Origin: Fodinibacter sp963811825
Lineage (GTDB): Bacteria > Actinomycetota > Actinomycetes > Actinomycetales > Dermatophilaceae
Assembly (NCBI GenBank): GCA_963811825.1
Contig: CAWESS010000024.1
Coordinates: 62,001-126,000, forward strand
Length of the DNA stretch: 64,000 nt
Direction of reading: 5' to 3'
Below are positions 25,831 through 33,366 of this stretch, piece by piece. Position numbers and translations under genes: made by a program. Every line of letters begins with the position of its first letter. The first letter of the stretch is position 1. Under the pieces are notes generated by a model. That model was not told the DNA's origin, ran no database searches, and saw only the letters and a list, made by a program, of their open reading frames with translations.

Positions 25831-26136
25831 TCAGCTCCTCACCAGGCGCGCGATGGCGGCGGTGGCCTCGGCGACCTTGGCGGCAGCGGCTTCGTCGGAC
25901 TCGCGGGCGGCGTCGACGACGCAGTGCTCGATGTGCTCCTCGAGCAGGCCCAGGCTCACGGCCTGGAGGGCCCGGGTCACGGCGCTCACCTGGGTGAGGA
26001 CGTCGATGCAGTAGGCGTCGGACTCGACCATGCGGGCGATGCCTCGCACCTGGCCCTCGATGCGGCGCAACCGCTTGAGGTGGTCGTCCTTGTGCCCCGC
26101 GTAACCCGGGGCGACGGTGGTGGTCTGATCGGTCAT
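25831..26136 (-). CDS. csoR: Copper-sensing transcriptional repressor CsoR
   Basis: 101 residues, all-helical DUF156/CsoR fold. The Cu(I) ligands are present in the usual order: Cys in DAYCIDVLTQ, then His and Cys in EEHIEHCVVDA. The DNA-binding helix KRLRRIEGQVRGIARM is also typical. Without copper the tetramer binds the operator and blocks transcription; Cu(I) releases it. A perfect operator lies 16 bases upstream of the ATG. copA starts one base after its stop. Confidence 0.93.
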   Translation of the reverse strand: MTDQTTTVAPGYAGHKDDHLKRLRRIEGQVRGIARMVESDAYCIDVLTQVSAVTRALQAVSLGLLEEHIEHCVVDAARESDEAAAAKVAEATAAIARLVRS

Positions 26137-26151
26137 GTCCACACCAACAGG

Positions 26152-26168
26152 ATACCCCATGGGGGTAT
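26152..26168 (-). promoter_or_regulatory. CsoR operator
   Basis: Perfect palindrome ATACCCC-ATG-GGGGTAT, matching the known TACCC...GGGTA pattern of CsoR sites, 16 bases upstream of the csoR start and therefore in the csoR-copA promoter. Confidence 0.8.
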
Positions 26169-26186
26169 TCCGACACGCCCCGCGGG

Positions 26187-26603
26187 TCAGCCCAGGTGCT
26201 CCTTGACGAGACGCGCGGGGGCCCGGCTCGCCCAGGCGTCGGTGATCAGCTCGGCGAGCTCGACGACATCGAGCTGGCCGAGGTCGCGCTCACGCACGAG
26301 GACGTAGTTGTAGCCGTCGAAGTGCGGCGTCGTGAACCACGGCGGACCGCTCTGGAGCACGGCCACCTTGTCCTCGGGCCCGGGCACGCAGATCGCGATG
26401 ACGTCGGGCATCCGCTCACCGGTGTCGGGCTCGACCGCGTCCTTGCGCAGCCCGCGCCAGATGAGGAACTTCTTGCCGCGCACCGCGTATGCCGGGTGCG
26501 TCGCGGTGCCGTCGTTGGTCACCTCGGGCAGGGCCAGACAGAGGGCATCGACGTCGTCGCGGGTCATCGCGGCGGGGGTGGGGGCGGGGCCGTCGTCGCT
26601 CAC
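26187..26603 (-). CDS. MmcQ/YjbR-family protein
   Basis: About 138 residues from the GTG at 26603 (an ATG at 26565 is the other choice). The double-wing fold is recognisable from DDVDALCLALPEVTND, YAVRGKKFLIWR, PWFTTPHFDGYNYVLVRER and the C-terminal helix LITDAWASRAPARLV. Function is not settled for the family. It is the second member in the window and, unlike the one at 12591, is intact. It sits between the csoR operator and a converging-direction ABC exporter gene, with no clear partner. Confidence 0.75.
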   Translation of the reverse strand: MSDDGPAPTPAAMTRDDVDALCLALPEVTNDGTATHPAYAVRGKKFLIWRGLRKDAVEPDTGERMPDVIAICVPGPEDKVAVLQSGPPWFTTPHFDGYNYVLVRERDLGQLDVVELAELITDAWASRAPARLVKEHLG

Positions 26604-26643
26604 CCCACCACCGTGCCACAGCCCACGAGGGGTGGCCATCGGC

Positions 26644-28185
26644 TCAGGCGAACCGGCGACGGTAGGTGAGCATGGCCAGCCCGTACGCGAGGACGAGCAG
26701 GCCGACGCACCACAGGAGCGCGGTCCAGAGGTCGCTGCTGACCGGCTGCCCGGCGAGCAGGTCGCGGATCGCGTTGACGATGGCCGTCACCGGCTGGTTC
26801 TCGGCGAAGGCGCGCACGGGGCCAGGCATCGTCTCGGTCGGGACGAAGGCCGAGCTGATGAAGGGCAGGAAGATCAGCGGGTACGCGAACGCGCTCGCCC
26901 CGTCGGCCGTCTTGGCCGTGAGCCCGGGGATGACGGCCAGCCAGGTCAGCGCGAGGGTGAACAGCGTGAGGATGCCGGTCACGGCGAGCCACGCTCCCAC
27001 TCCCGCCCCGGAACGGAAGCCCATCGCCACGGCGGCCAGCACGACCACGGCGACCGAGAGCAGGTTCGCGACGAGCGAGGTGAAGACGTGGGCCCAGAGC
27101 ACCGACGACCGCGCGATCGGCATCGACTGGAACCGCTCGAAGATGCCGTCCTTCAGGTCGAGGAAGAGCCGGAACGCCGTGTAGGAGACGCCCGATGCCA
27201 CGGTGATGATGAGGATGCCGGGCAGCAGGTAGTTGACGTACGGCACGGAGCCGGTGTCGATGGCGCCGCCGAAGACGAAGACGAAGAGCAGCAGGAACGC
27301 GATCGGCATGATCGTCGTGGTGATGATGGTGTCGAGGCTGCGGGTGATGTGGCGCAGGGACCGGCCGGTGAGGGCGGCGGTGTCGCCGAGGGCGTGGGCG
27401 GTCATCAGGACTCCTTGGGGTTCGGAGTCGCCGCCGACGATCGCGAGGAAGACGTCCTCGAGGGTCGGCTGCTTCTCCACGTACTCGACGGTGGCGGGCG
27501 GGATGAGCGCCTTGAGCTCGGCGAGGGTGCCGTTCTCGATGATGCGACCCTCGTGGAGGATCGCGATGCGGTCGGCGAGGTGTTCGGCCTCGTCGAGGTA
27601 CTGGGTGGTGAGCAGCACCGTCGTGCCGCCGTCGGCGAGGTCCTTGACGGTCTGCCACACCTCGAGCCGGGCCTGCGGGTCGAGGCCGGTGGTCGGCTCG
27701 TCGAGGACGATGACGGGCGGGCTGCCGATCAGGCTCATCGCGATGTCGAGCCGACGCTTCATGCCGCCGGAGTAGGTCGACACCCGGCGCCCGCCGGCCT
27801 CGGTGAGGGCGAAGCGCTCCAGCAGCTCGTCGGCGGTCGCGCCGGGGTCGGCCGTGTGCCGCAGCCTGGCCACGAGCACGAGGTTCTCGCGGCCGGTGAG
27901 GATCTCGTCGACGGCGGCGAACTGCCCGGTGAGACTGATGGACTGGCGCACGTCGCTCGCGCGGGTGGCGACGTCGAAACCGTTGACCGCAGCCGTCCCG
28001 GCATCCGCCCGCAGGAGGGTGGAGAGGATGCGGACGACGGTCGTCTTGCCCGCGCCGTTGGAGCCGAGGAGCGCGAAGATCGTGCCGCGCTCCACGGTGA
28101 AGTCGACTCCCCGCAGGACGTCGAGGTCGCCGAACGACTTCTCGAGGCCGCGCACGTCGATGGCGTCGAGGACCTGGGTGCTCAT
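26644..28185 (-). CDS. DrrAB-like ABC exporter with ATPase and permease in one reading frame
   Basis: 513 residues. Residues 1-250 are an ABC-2 type ATPase: Walker A GSNGAGKTT, signature STYSGGMKRRLDIAMSL, Walker B VIVLDEPTTGLDP, H-loop. Then follows a six-helix ABC-2 permease (MTAHALGDTAALTGRSLRH onwards). These are normally two genes. At the join an AAGGAG ribosome site is still present six bases before the internal ATG (about 27404), so the permease may also start on its own. Loss of one base in the former stop region would explain the fusion, as would a true fusion. It is the last gene of a PadR-DUF1048 operon, so drug or lipid export under PadR control is likely. Confidence 0.8.
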   Translation of the reverse strand: MSTQVLDAIDVRGLEKSFGDLDVLRGVDFTVERGTIFALLGSNGAGKTTVVRILSTLLRADAGTAAVNGFDVATRASDVRQSISLTGQFAAVDEILTGRENLVLVARLRHTADPGATADELLERFALTEAGGRRVSTYSGGMKRRLDIAMSLIGSPPVIVLDEPTTGLDPQARLEVWQTVKDLADGGTTVLLTTQYLDEAEHLADRIAILHEGRIIENGTLAELKALIPPATVEYVEKQPTLEDVFLAIVGGDSEPQGVLMTAHALGDTAALTGRSLRHITRSLDTIITTTIMPIAFLLLFVFVFGGAIDTGSVPYVNYLLPGILIITVASGVSYTAFRLFLDLKDGIFERFQSMPIARSSVLWAHVFTSLVANLLSVAVVVLAAVAMGFRSGAGVGAWLAVTGILTLFTLALTWLAVIPGLTAKTADGASAFAYPLIFLPFISSAFVPTETMPGPVRAFAENQPVTAIVNAIRDLLAGQPVSSDLWTALLWCVGLLVLAYGLAMLTYRRRFA

Positions 28186-28573
28186 GACGACCCTCCGCGT
28201 CCTTGGCGTCCTCGGCGTCCTCGATGCCCTCGGCCCGCTCGATCGCCTTGACGAGGTTGACCCGTTCCTTGTTGATCCAGCGGCCCTCCTCGTAGTTGCT
28301 GAGGAAGTTCTCGACGAACTCGACGGGGTCGTCGCCGACGATCCCGCGGATGGTCGTGCCACTGGCCGCGCTCTGCTCGAACAGGTCGAGGAGGTCCTCG
28401 AGCATCGTCATGATGATGTCGCCCTTGGTGATGCCACCGAGCAGGTTCAGGTAGCGCTCGACGCCGTCGATGGCCACCCGGTAGCTCTCGGGGAGCTCCT
28501 TCTTGCGGGCCCGGTAGGCCCACCAGCGCTTCTTGTCGCCGAGCACCTTGGTGCTGAGGTCAGAGAGTTTCAT
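28182..28573 (-). CDS. DUF1048 family protein, probably frameshifted near its end
   Basis: The frame begins KLSDLSTKVLGDKKRWWAYRARKKELP and continues through VEFVENFLSNYEEGRW, as in DUF1048 proteins, which are small helical proteins found with PadR regulators and ABC exporters. After LVKAIERAEG comes a repetitive acidic tract (EDAEDAKDAE), after which this frame runs on without a stop far into the ABC gene. In the neighbouring frame a TGA overlaps the ABC start codon (ATGA at 28182-28185). A one-base slip in the repeated GAGGACGCC tract is the simplest explanation. Its ATG overlaps the padR stop by four bases. Confidence 0.7.
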
Positions 28574-28905
28574 GAGGGTCGGTCTCCTTCGCGGAGCTGG
28601 GTGAGCCGTTCAGTGAGGAAGCTCCAGGTCCTCCAGAACTCATCGAGGTAGTCGCGCCCGGCGGCGTTGAGGGAGTACACCTTGCGGGGCGGACCCTTCT
28701 CGGACGGCACCTTCTCGACATCGACCAGGCCCCGTTGTTCGACCCGGATGAGCAGCGCGTAGACGGTGCCTTCGGCGATGTCGGTGAAGCCCTGCTCCCG
28801 CAGCCACGCCGTGATCTCGTAGCCGTAGGCCGGCTGGCCGGCGAGGAACGCGAGGACGATGCCCTCGAGCGTGCCCTTGAGCATCTCGCTCATCTGCTTG
28901 CCCAC
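28570..28905 (-). CDS. PadR-family transcriptional repressor
   Basis: 111 residues. A winged helix with the PadR landmarks YGYEITAWLREQGF, IAEGTVYALLIRVEQRGLV and RKVYSLNAAGRDYL, followed by a dimerising C-terminal helix. PadR proteins repress neighbouring exporter genes until an aromatic or drug ligand binds. GTG at 28905 is chosen because GAGGGA stands seven bases upstream; an ATG four codons further in is weaker. It overlaps the DUF1048 gene by four bases, and a palindrome lies just upstream at 28932-28964. Confidence 0.85.
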   Translation of the reverse strand: MGKQMSEMLKGTLEGIVLAFLAGQPAYGYEITAWLREQGFTDIAEGTVYALLIRVEQRGLVDVEKVPSEKGPPRKVYSLNAAGRDYLDEFWRTWSFLTERLTQLREGDRPS

Positions 28906-28931
28906 GGTGTCCCTCCGGGTCGGTGCTACTC

Positions 28932-28964
28932 AGCGTTGCTGACTACCGAGTACATAGTAACGCT
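28932..28964 (-). promoter_or_regulatory. Probable PadR operator
   Basis: Inverted repeat AGCGTT (28932-28937) to AACGCT (28959-28964), with a second nested pair ACTA...TAGT around a GTAC centre. It lies about 27 bases upstream of the padR start, in the divergent region shared with the gene at 29066. Confidence 0.55.
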
Positions 28965-29065
28965 GAATACCGCCCCGAGCGCAAGTCCTGTTTCACCGTG
29001 GTGGCTGTCGGGCGGCCGTGGCACTGTGGCGGCAGACCAGCTGGACGCTGACCGAAAGGGAAACC

Positions 29066-29602
29066 ATGCGCGATGTCGTGCTCTACACCCTGCTCTCGAT
29101 CGACGGGGTCGCGGAGGAGCCGGGTGACTGGATGTTCGAGGCCGACGACGAGGTGTTCTCGAACCTGGCTGGGGTGATCGCGCAGCAGGATGACGTCCTC
29201 CTCGGGCGAGGCACGTATGACTACTGGGCCGGATACTGGCCCACGTCCGACGTCCAGCCGTTCGCCGACTTCGTGAACGGAACGACCAAGCACGTCGTCA
29301 CCTCGAGCGAGCTGAGCCTGCCATGGACGAACACCCGCGTCGTGGACGGAGCCGCACTGCCGTACGTCGAGGACCTGAAGTCAGGTGCGGGCGGGGACAT
29401 CGGGGTGCACGGCAGCATCCGCTTGGCCCAGAGCCTGCTCGCCGCTGACCTCGTCGACCGGCTCGAGCTCGTCATCGTGCCGACCATCGCCGGCTCCGGG
29501 CGACGCCTCTTCGAGGACCCGGTCGACCTGCGTCGACTGGCGCTGACCAAGGCCACCGCATCTCCCACGGGGTGCCTCTTCATCAGCTACCAGCGCTACT
29601 GA
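29066..29602 (+). CDS. Dihydrofolate-reductase-like (RibD C-terminal domain) protein
   Basis: 178 residues of the RibD_C/DHFR-like fold: N-terminal VVLYTLLSIDGVAEEPGDW, the nucleotide-binding loop LLGRGTYDYWAGYWP, GGDIGVHGSIRLAQSLLAADLVDRLELVIVP, and GSGRRLFEDP. Proteins like this are usually annotated as dihydrofolate reductase family but probably reduce other substrates with NADPH. A ribosome site (AAAGGG) precedes the ATG. It diverges from the PadR operon, so the operator there may also touch its promoter. Confidence 0.8.
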   Translation: MRDVVLYTLLSIDGVAEEPGDWMFEADDEVFSNLAGVIAQQDDVLLGRGTYDYWAGYWPTSDVQPFADFVNGTTKHVVTSSELSLPWTNTRVVDGAALPYVEDLKSGAGGDIGVHGSIRLAQSLLAADLVDRLELVIVPTIAGSGRRLFEDPVDLRRLALTKATASPTGCLFISYQRY

Positions 29603-29654
29603 GCACCGTCGGACAGCGAGACCTGAGACGGCGAGAGCGTGCTGAGGTCGGGCG

Positions 29655-30071
29655 CGGCTCACACACGAGCGTGAGGAAGACGCTGTGTCGGTCTGGGCGG
29701 TAGGCGCCGAAGGGCTCGCACGGTGTGAACTGCACTGGCATAGAGCGACCGGGCTGCGTCGAAGGCCGGCACGACCCGGTCTCGAGGCTGACCTCGTGGC
29801 GCCGACCAGGCGGGCCTGCGCCAGGGCGTGGTCGAGCAGCCGACGACCCAAACCCAGACCACGACCGGATGCCGTGACGCGCATCGTCTTGATCTCGAGG
29901 TGCGCTGGGGGTCACCTCCTTGAGAGCACGGACCCGCAGAAGCGCTGCCGCAGAGTCGTTCTCGCGCACGGCGACCCAGAGGCGGACACCGGGCATCCGA
30001 AACTGATCAGCCGTCAGCGCGTGGCGACTCCCGGAGGGGCGGTCGGCTCCATCTCGGCGAGGGGTCTCCAT
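29655..30071 (-). pseudogene. Degenerate GNAT-family N-acetyltransferase
   Basis: Pieces of a GNAT enzyme occur in the right order but in three frames. RLWVAVRENDSAAALLRVRALKE is followed by GRGLGLGRRLLDHALAQARLVGA (the acetyl-CoA-binding R/Q-x-x-G-x-G/A segment), EVSLETGS, then RSLYASA, and finally FTPCEPFGAYRPDRHSVFLTL. At least four frame changes are needed and the N-terminal third is missing. With so many breaks in a stretch where neighbours are intact, this looks like a real decayed gene. Confidence 0.6.
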
Positions 30072-30243
30072 CGACTAAAGCCCCCACGAGAACTGTCAGT
30101 GCTAGTTCCACCGATCGACTCAAGACAGGGCGCGTGAACGGGTGCCGGGACGTCAACTGAGGTCTCGACCGGATGTCGAACCCGGAGAAATGCTGAACCC
30201 ACGCGTCTCCAAGCTTCAATCCCGCCCCGTTGACGCACTGGAG

Positions 30244-30408
30244 CTACCTACCGCCGAGTTCGTCGCCACTCTTCTGATCGAGCACATCGGGGGGCCCCAC
30301 ATCAGTTGGGGTACTCGTGCCGATGCCAGCTGCACCCCCGCTCGTCGCAGCCTCAGCCGAGTCACACGCCCCCAGCACGGCCACGAGCCACATGGCGACC
30401 ACACCCAC
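30244..30408 (-). CDS. Possible small lipoprotein
   Basis: 54 residues from a GTG at 30408 with an AGGGGG ribosome site five bases upstream. The product begins VGVVAMWLVAVLGAC, a short lipoprotein signal with a good lipobox (VLGAC), followed by a Gly/Thr/Asp-rich tail. It would be anchored outside the membrane. It is very short and may be a remnant. The stretches 30072-30243 and 30409-30559 around it hold nothing I recognise. Confidence 0.4.
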   Translation of the reverse strand: MGVVAMWLVAVLGACDSAEAATSGGAAGIGTSTPTDVGPPDVLDQKSGDELGGR

Positions 30409-30559
30409 AGAACCCCCCTGTTCCCCATGTGTGAGGGTCCCACCTTCGTCGCCCACTGTAAACAGGTCGCCGCGGTCAGGCCGACCTCACGTCGGGAAGA
30501 TCATCGGCGACACGCTCTGATGACGATGCGGTGCTGGCACGATCGGACGCCAGCCACGC

Positions 30560-31987
30560 TCACCGCAGGTGGTCGACCAGCTCGGGCGCCAGCCCCACGT
30601 AGGTGGCCGGCGTCATCGCCGCAAGACGGGCCTCGACCTCGGCCGGCAGCCCCAGCCCCCGGACGAACTCGACGAGCTCGGCCTGCCCGATCCGCCGCCC
30701 GCGGGTGAGCTCCTTGAGCCGCTCGTACGGCTCCTCCATGCCCGGAACTCCCTGTGCCCCCAGGGCTCTCATCGCCGACTGGATCGGCTCGCCGAGCACC
30801 TCCCAGTTCGCGTCGAGGTCGGCGGCCATGGCGGCGGGCACGGCATCCAGGCCCGCGAGCCCACGTGCGGCGTTGTCGATGGCGAGCAGGCTGTGCCCGA
30901 AGGCCGACCCGATGTTGCGCTGCATCGAGGAGTCGGTGAGGTCGCGCTGCAGGCGGCTCTGCACCAACGTCGCGCCCAGCACGTCGAACAGGGCGTTGCT
31001 GACCTCGAGGTTGGCCTCGGCGTTCTCGAAGCGGATCGGGTTGACCTTGTGCGGCATCGTCGACGACCCGACGGTGCCCTGGCCGCGCACCTGGGCGAAG
31101 TAGCCCATCGAGATGTAGGTCCACACGTCGGTGCAGAGGTTGTGCAGCACGCGGTTGAACCGGGCGATGTCGGCGTAGAGCTCGCTCTGCCAGTCGTGGC
31201 TCTCGATCTGGGTCGTCAGCGGGTTCCACGTGAGGCCGAGGTGCTCGACGAACTCGCGGCTCACCGACTGCCAGTCGGCCCCGGGCACCGCAGCGACGTG
31301 CGCCCCGTAGGTGCCGGTCGCGCCGTTGAGCTTGCCGAGGAACTCGGCGTCCTCGATGCGCGCGAGCTGGCGCTGGAGCCGCCACGCGAGCACGGCGAGC
31401 TCCTTGCCCATCGTCGTCGGCGTCGCGGGCTGGCCGTGGGTGTGCGCGAGCAGCGGCACGTCGCGCAGGTCGGACGCCATCGTCGCCACGGCCTCGACGA
31501 GCGCGGTCGCCCGGGGCAGCCAGACCTCGTGCACCGCACCCTTGACCATCACGGCGTACGAGAGGTTGTTGACGTCCTCACTCGTGCACGCGAAGTGGAT
31601 CAGCTCGGCCAGCCCACGGTCGCCCGCATCCGGCGCGATCTCGGTGAGCCGCTTCTTGACGAAGTACTCCACCGCCTTGACGTCGTGCTGCGTCACCCGC
31701 TCGGTGGCGGCCATCTCGTCGATCTCGGCCGCGCCGAAGGTGCGCACCACCTCGCGCAGCGCCTCGATCTCGGATGCCGTGAGCCTCCGCACGCCCGGCA
31801 CCACCTCGCGCTCGGTGAGGTGGATGAGCCACTCGACCTCGACGTGGACCCGGGCCCGGTTGAGTGCAGGCTCGGACAGGTGGTCGACCAGCGGGGCGAC
31901 GACCCCGCGGTAGCGCCCGTCGAGCGCGCCGAGGGCGATCGACGGCTGCGCGTCGGCGAGACGGGTCGAGGCGGCGAGGCTGCTCAT
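30560..31987 (-). CDS. purB: Adenylosuccinate lyase
   Basis: 475 residues. The fumarase/aspartase-superfamily signature VGSSTMPHKVNPIRFENAEAN is intact, as are TEREVVPGVRRLT, VNNLSYAVMVKGA and LAHTHGQPATPTTMGKEL. PurB releases fumarate from SAICAR and from adenylosuccinate, steps in purine and AMP synthesis in the cytoplasm. The upstream phosphatase gene stops five bases before its start, so the two are likely one unit. Confidence 0.95.
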   Translation of the reverse strand: MSSLAASTRLADAQPSIALGALDGRYRGVVAPLVDHLSEPALNRARVHVEVEWLIHLTEREVVPGVRRLTASEIEALREVVRTFGAAEIDEMAATERVTQHDVKAVEYFVKKRLTEIAPDAGDRGLAELIHFACTSEDVNNLSYAVMVKGAVHEVWLPRATALVEAVATMASDLRDVPLLAHTHGQPATPTTMGKELAVLAWRLQRQLARIEDAEFLGKLNGATGTYGAHVAAVPGADWQSVSREFVEHLGLTWNPLTTQIESHDWQSELYADIARFNRVLHNLCTDVWTYISMGYFAQVRGQGTVGSSTMPHKVNPIRFENAEANLEVSNALFDVLGATLVQSRLQRDLTDSSMQRNIGSAFGHSLLAIDNAARGLAGLDAVPAAMAADLDANWEVLGEPIQSAMRALGAQGVPGMEEPYERLKELTRGRRIGQAELVEFVRGLGLPAEVEARLAAMTPATYVGLAPELVDHLR

Positions 31988-31992
31988 GGCGC

Positions 31993-32577
31993 TCAGTCTC
32001 CCAGAGCGGCGCGCACGTGCTCGACGATGCCCGGGATGGCCGCCGTGATCTCGGCGTACGTCTGGTCGTAGGCGGGGTCGGTGCCGTACCAGGGATCGTC
32101 CATGCCCACCTCACCCGACGCCACGGCATCCGGGTCGAAGGAGCGGAAGAGGCGCACGGTGGCGCGGTCGGCGTCGTCGCGGGCCAGGCCCTCGAGGCGC
32201 TCCACGTGGATGTGGTCGACGGGCAGCACGAGGTCGTAGCGGTCGAACCACGAGCGCTCGAAGCGGCGGGCGACGTGCTCGCCCCAGCCGGAGTCGCGGT
32301 GACCGTTGCGGCGCATCACCGCGGCGGTACGGGGGTGCATGCCGTTGCCCGACTCCTCCGCCGAGGTGCCCGCGGAGTCGACGACGACGCGGTCGGCCAA
32401 CCCGGCATCCGCGAACGCCTCGCGCAGCAGGAACTCGCCCATGGGGGAGCGGCAGATGTTGCCCCAGCACACGACGCACACCCGGTACGGCTCGGATGCC
32501 GTGGGGCGGTCGCGCTGGATCGGCCGGAGGTCTCTCGCTCGCTCATCCCCCCATCCTCTCAACCCCGTCCGACTCAT
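31993..32577 (-). CDS. Low-molecular-weight protein tyrosine phosphatase
   Basis: 194 residues. The P-loop C-x5-R-S is VCWGNICRSPMGE, and the general acid is in the DPWYG motif (MDDPWYGTDPAYDQTY). The N-terminus is about 30 residues longer than usual and may be partly untranslated. LMW-PTPs of actinobacteria, such as PtpA, act on protein or exopolysaccharide-system phosphotyrosine. It precedes purB by five bases on the same strand. Confidence 0.88.
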   Translation of the reverse strand: MSRTGLRGWGDERARDLRPIQRDRPTASEPYRVCVVCWGNICRSPMGEFLLREAFADAGLADRVVVDSAGTSAEESGNGMHPRTAAVMRRNGHRDSGWGEHVARRFERSWFDRYDLVLPVDHIHVERLEGLARDDADRATVRLFRSFDPDAVASGEVGMDDPWYGTDPAYDQTYAEITAAIPGIVEHVRAALGD

Positions 32578-32656
32578 TGCGATCCACCCACCCGAACGTC
32601 GCGAAAATGGCCCCGCTGAGGTGTGCAGAGTGCAATAAGTCGCGCAGGAAGGCGGC

Positions 32657-33346
32657 TTAGTCGAGGTCGAACCAGGCCGGGACCGCCGCGAGGAACTCGG
32701 CGCGCGGCATCCGCCCGGCCCCCTCGGGGATGCGTCCCCACAGCGGCGCCCCGGTCACCCGCGGCAGGTCGACGAGGTTGCTCTCCTCCGCGAGCCCCGG
32801 GTCGGCCGGCCACGAGCCGATGATGACGCCGAGCAGCGGCAGCGACCGGGCAGCCAGGGCCTCGGCCGTCAGCGCCGCGGTGTTGAGCGTGCCCAGGCCG
32901 GCACTCGCCACGAGCACCACGCCAGCGCCGATGCCCTTGTAGCGCAGGCCCGTGGCGAGGTCGGCGAGCGTGCCGCCACGGCTGTCGAGCCGCACGAGCA
33001 GGCCGCCGGCCCCCTCGACGAAGACGACCTCCGACTCGGCCGCGATCTCGCCGATCCGTTTCGCGTGGGCGGCGACCGGCGGCAGCGTGATGCCCTCTCG
33101 CCGCGCGGCGGCCTCCGGCGAGAGCGGGTCGCGCAGCCGCACGAGCTCGTGCGTCGCGACGTCGTCACCGACGAGCCGGCGCACCTCGTCGACGTCCCCC
33201 GGCTCGCCCGGCAGCAGCCCGGTCTGGGCGGGCTTGACGACGGCGACGCTGCTCCCGCGCTCGCGGACCACGGCCGCCAGGGCCGCCGTCGCGATCGTCT
33301 TGCCGACCTCGGTCCCGGTGCCCGTGACGACGACGACGGACGTCAG
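32657..33346 (-). CDS. bioD: Dethiobiotin synthetase
   Basis: About 229 residues. The P-loop is VVVVTGTGTEVGKTIATAAL, followed by VAVVKPAQTGL and FVEGAGGLLVRLDSRGGTLADLA, both diagnostic of BioD. It closes the ureido ring of dethiobiotin from DAPA, CO2 and ATP. No ATG, GTG or TTG lies in front of the P-loop in this frame; the only choice before the in-frame stop is CTG at 33346. Either CTG is used or a base is missing near 33350. A GTG at 33271 would cut off the P-loop and is rejected. bioF ends 20 bases upstream. Confidence 0.85.
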   Translation of the reverse strand: MTSVVVVTGTGTEVGKTIATAALAAVVRERGSSVAVVKPAQTGLLPGEPGDVDEVRRLVGDDVATHELVRLRDPLSPEAAARREGITLPPVAAHAKRIGEIAAESEVVFVEGAGGLLVRLDSRGGTLADLATGLRYKGIGAGVVLVASAGLGTLNTAALTAEALAARSLPLLGVIIGSWPADPGLAEESNLVDLPRVTGAPLWGRIPEGAGRMPRAEFLAAVPAWFDLD

Positions 33347-33366
33347 CGACGCGGGTCAGCCACGGG

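Noticed and set aside
26600..28573. A 657-codon open frame running from the DUF1048 gene through the whole ABC gene
   Set aside because: After the DUF1048 part it is in the wrong frame for the ABC protein and gives Arg/His-rich low-complexity sequence. It is open only because of the GC bias.
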